Assembly: GCA_013139395.1 (NCBI GenBank)
Contig: WTAX01000506.1
Coordinates: 1 to 14,472, forward strand
Length of the DNA: 14,472 bases
Direction of reading: 5' to 3'
From: Gammaproteobacteria bacterium
GTDB taxonomy: Bacteria; Pseudomonadota; Gammaproteobacteria; GRL18
Within the stretch, counting starts at the first letter, position 1. The number at the start of each line of letters is the position of its first letter. Below are positions 14,330 through 14,472 of the stretch, one piece after another. The notes under the pieces were generated by a model. That model ran no database searches, was not told the DNA's origin, and was given only the letters and a program-made list of their open reading frames with translations. A program made the translations under genes and the position numbers.

Positions 14330-14472
14330 GTAACTACTCAGCGTGTTATTTACAAAAAGTCTGTGGTTGCTTATTTTTATGACTTTGATTGTTTGAGCGT
14401 AGCGAGTTTTCAAAGTCATAAAAATAAGTGACCATAGGCTTAACAAGCGCTATTTAGAAATACACGCTGAGT
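14330..14472 (+). repeat. palindromic MITE-like element, copy 2 (runs to window edge)
   Basis: Same element as at 2612, same orientation. Here the ends are intact: ACTCAGCGTGT (14336-14346) and its exact complement ACACGCTGAGT (14462-14472) form an 11-bp terminal inverted repeat. The left repeat may extend six bases further (GTAACT), so the true right end is probably just outside the window. The inner stem (14357-14388 with 14410-14441) is paired over 32 bp, of which the central 19 bp are perfect Watson-Crick. It lies 57 bp after the soxB stop and may serve as its terminator. Only a weak 5-bp hairpin (14277-14293) precedes it. Confidence 0.88.

Noticed and set aside
1..14472. CRISPR arrays, tRNA or rRNA genes, full insertion sequences
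   Set aside because: I looked for regularly spaced repeats, cloverleaf-like segments and transposase motifs and saw none; the only dispersed repeat is the non-coding palindromic element.

Overview
The window looks like a piece of chromosome from an AT-rich, sulfur-oxidising gammaproteobacterium. This is inferred from the gene content: periplasmic Sox thiosulfate-oxidation genes (soxX, soxA, a SoxK-SoxL-like fusion, soxB), a TtrS/TtrR-type two-component system, and a proteobacterial-style menaquinone pathway (menA, menC, menI, menE, ubiE/menG). The layout recalls purple sulfur bacteria, where soxB is divergent from soxXAKL. I cannot name the genus.

Region 1 (1-2339, + strand) is a tight menaquinone run: the 3' part of menA, menC and a hot-dog DHNA-CoA thioesterase (menI). 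Region 2 (2340-3845) is accessory DNA. It holds a 139-bp palindromic MITE-like repeat, a Phd/YefM-VapC toxin-antitoxin pair, a truncated calcineurin-like phosphoesterase start and one further ORF relic. Region 3 (3846-6460, - strand) is an operon of ubiE/menG, menE and an unrecognised multi-pass membrane protein. It converges on Region 1, so the menaquinone genes are split around the accessory segment.

Region 4 (6461-8920, - strand) is soxX-soxA-soxKL, ending in a hairpin. Region 5 (8921-12066, - strand) is a response regulator and its hybrid periplasmic-binding/PAS histidine kinase, with a 313-bp gap before soxX. Region 6 (12067-14273) is a divergent intergenic segment with a perfect 13-bp hairpin, followed by soxB on the + strand. 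A second copy of the MITE-like repeat begins 57 bp after soxB and runs to the window edge.

Working model: SoxXA (with its SoxK-like partner) attaches thiosulfate to SoxY, and SoxB hydrolyses the terminal sulfonate. The rhodanese-like domain may handle the remaining sulfane sulfur. The kinase-regulator pair between soxB and soxXA is well placed to control these genes in response to a sulfur compound. SoxYZ and SoxCD are not in the window. The most unusual items are the SoxK-rhodanese fusion, the two repeat copies whose 32-bp stem is preserved by compensatory changes, and the sensor system lodged inside the split sox locus.
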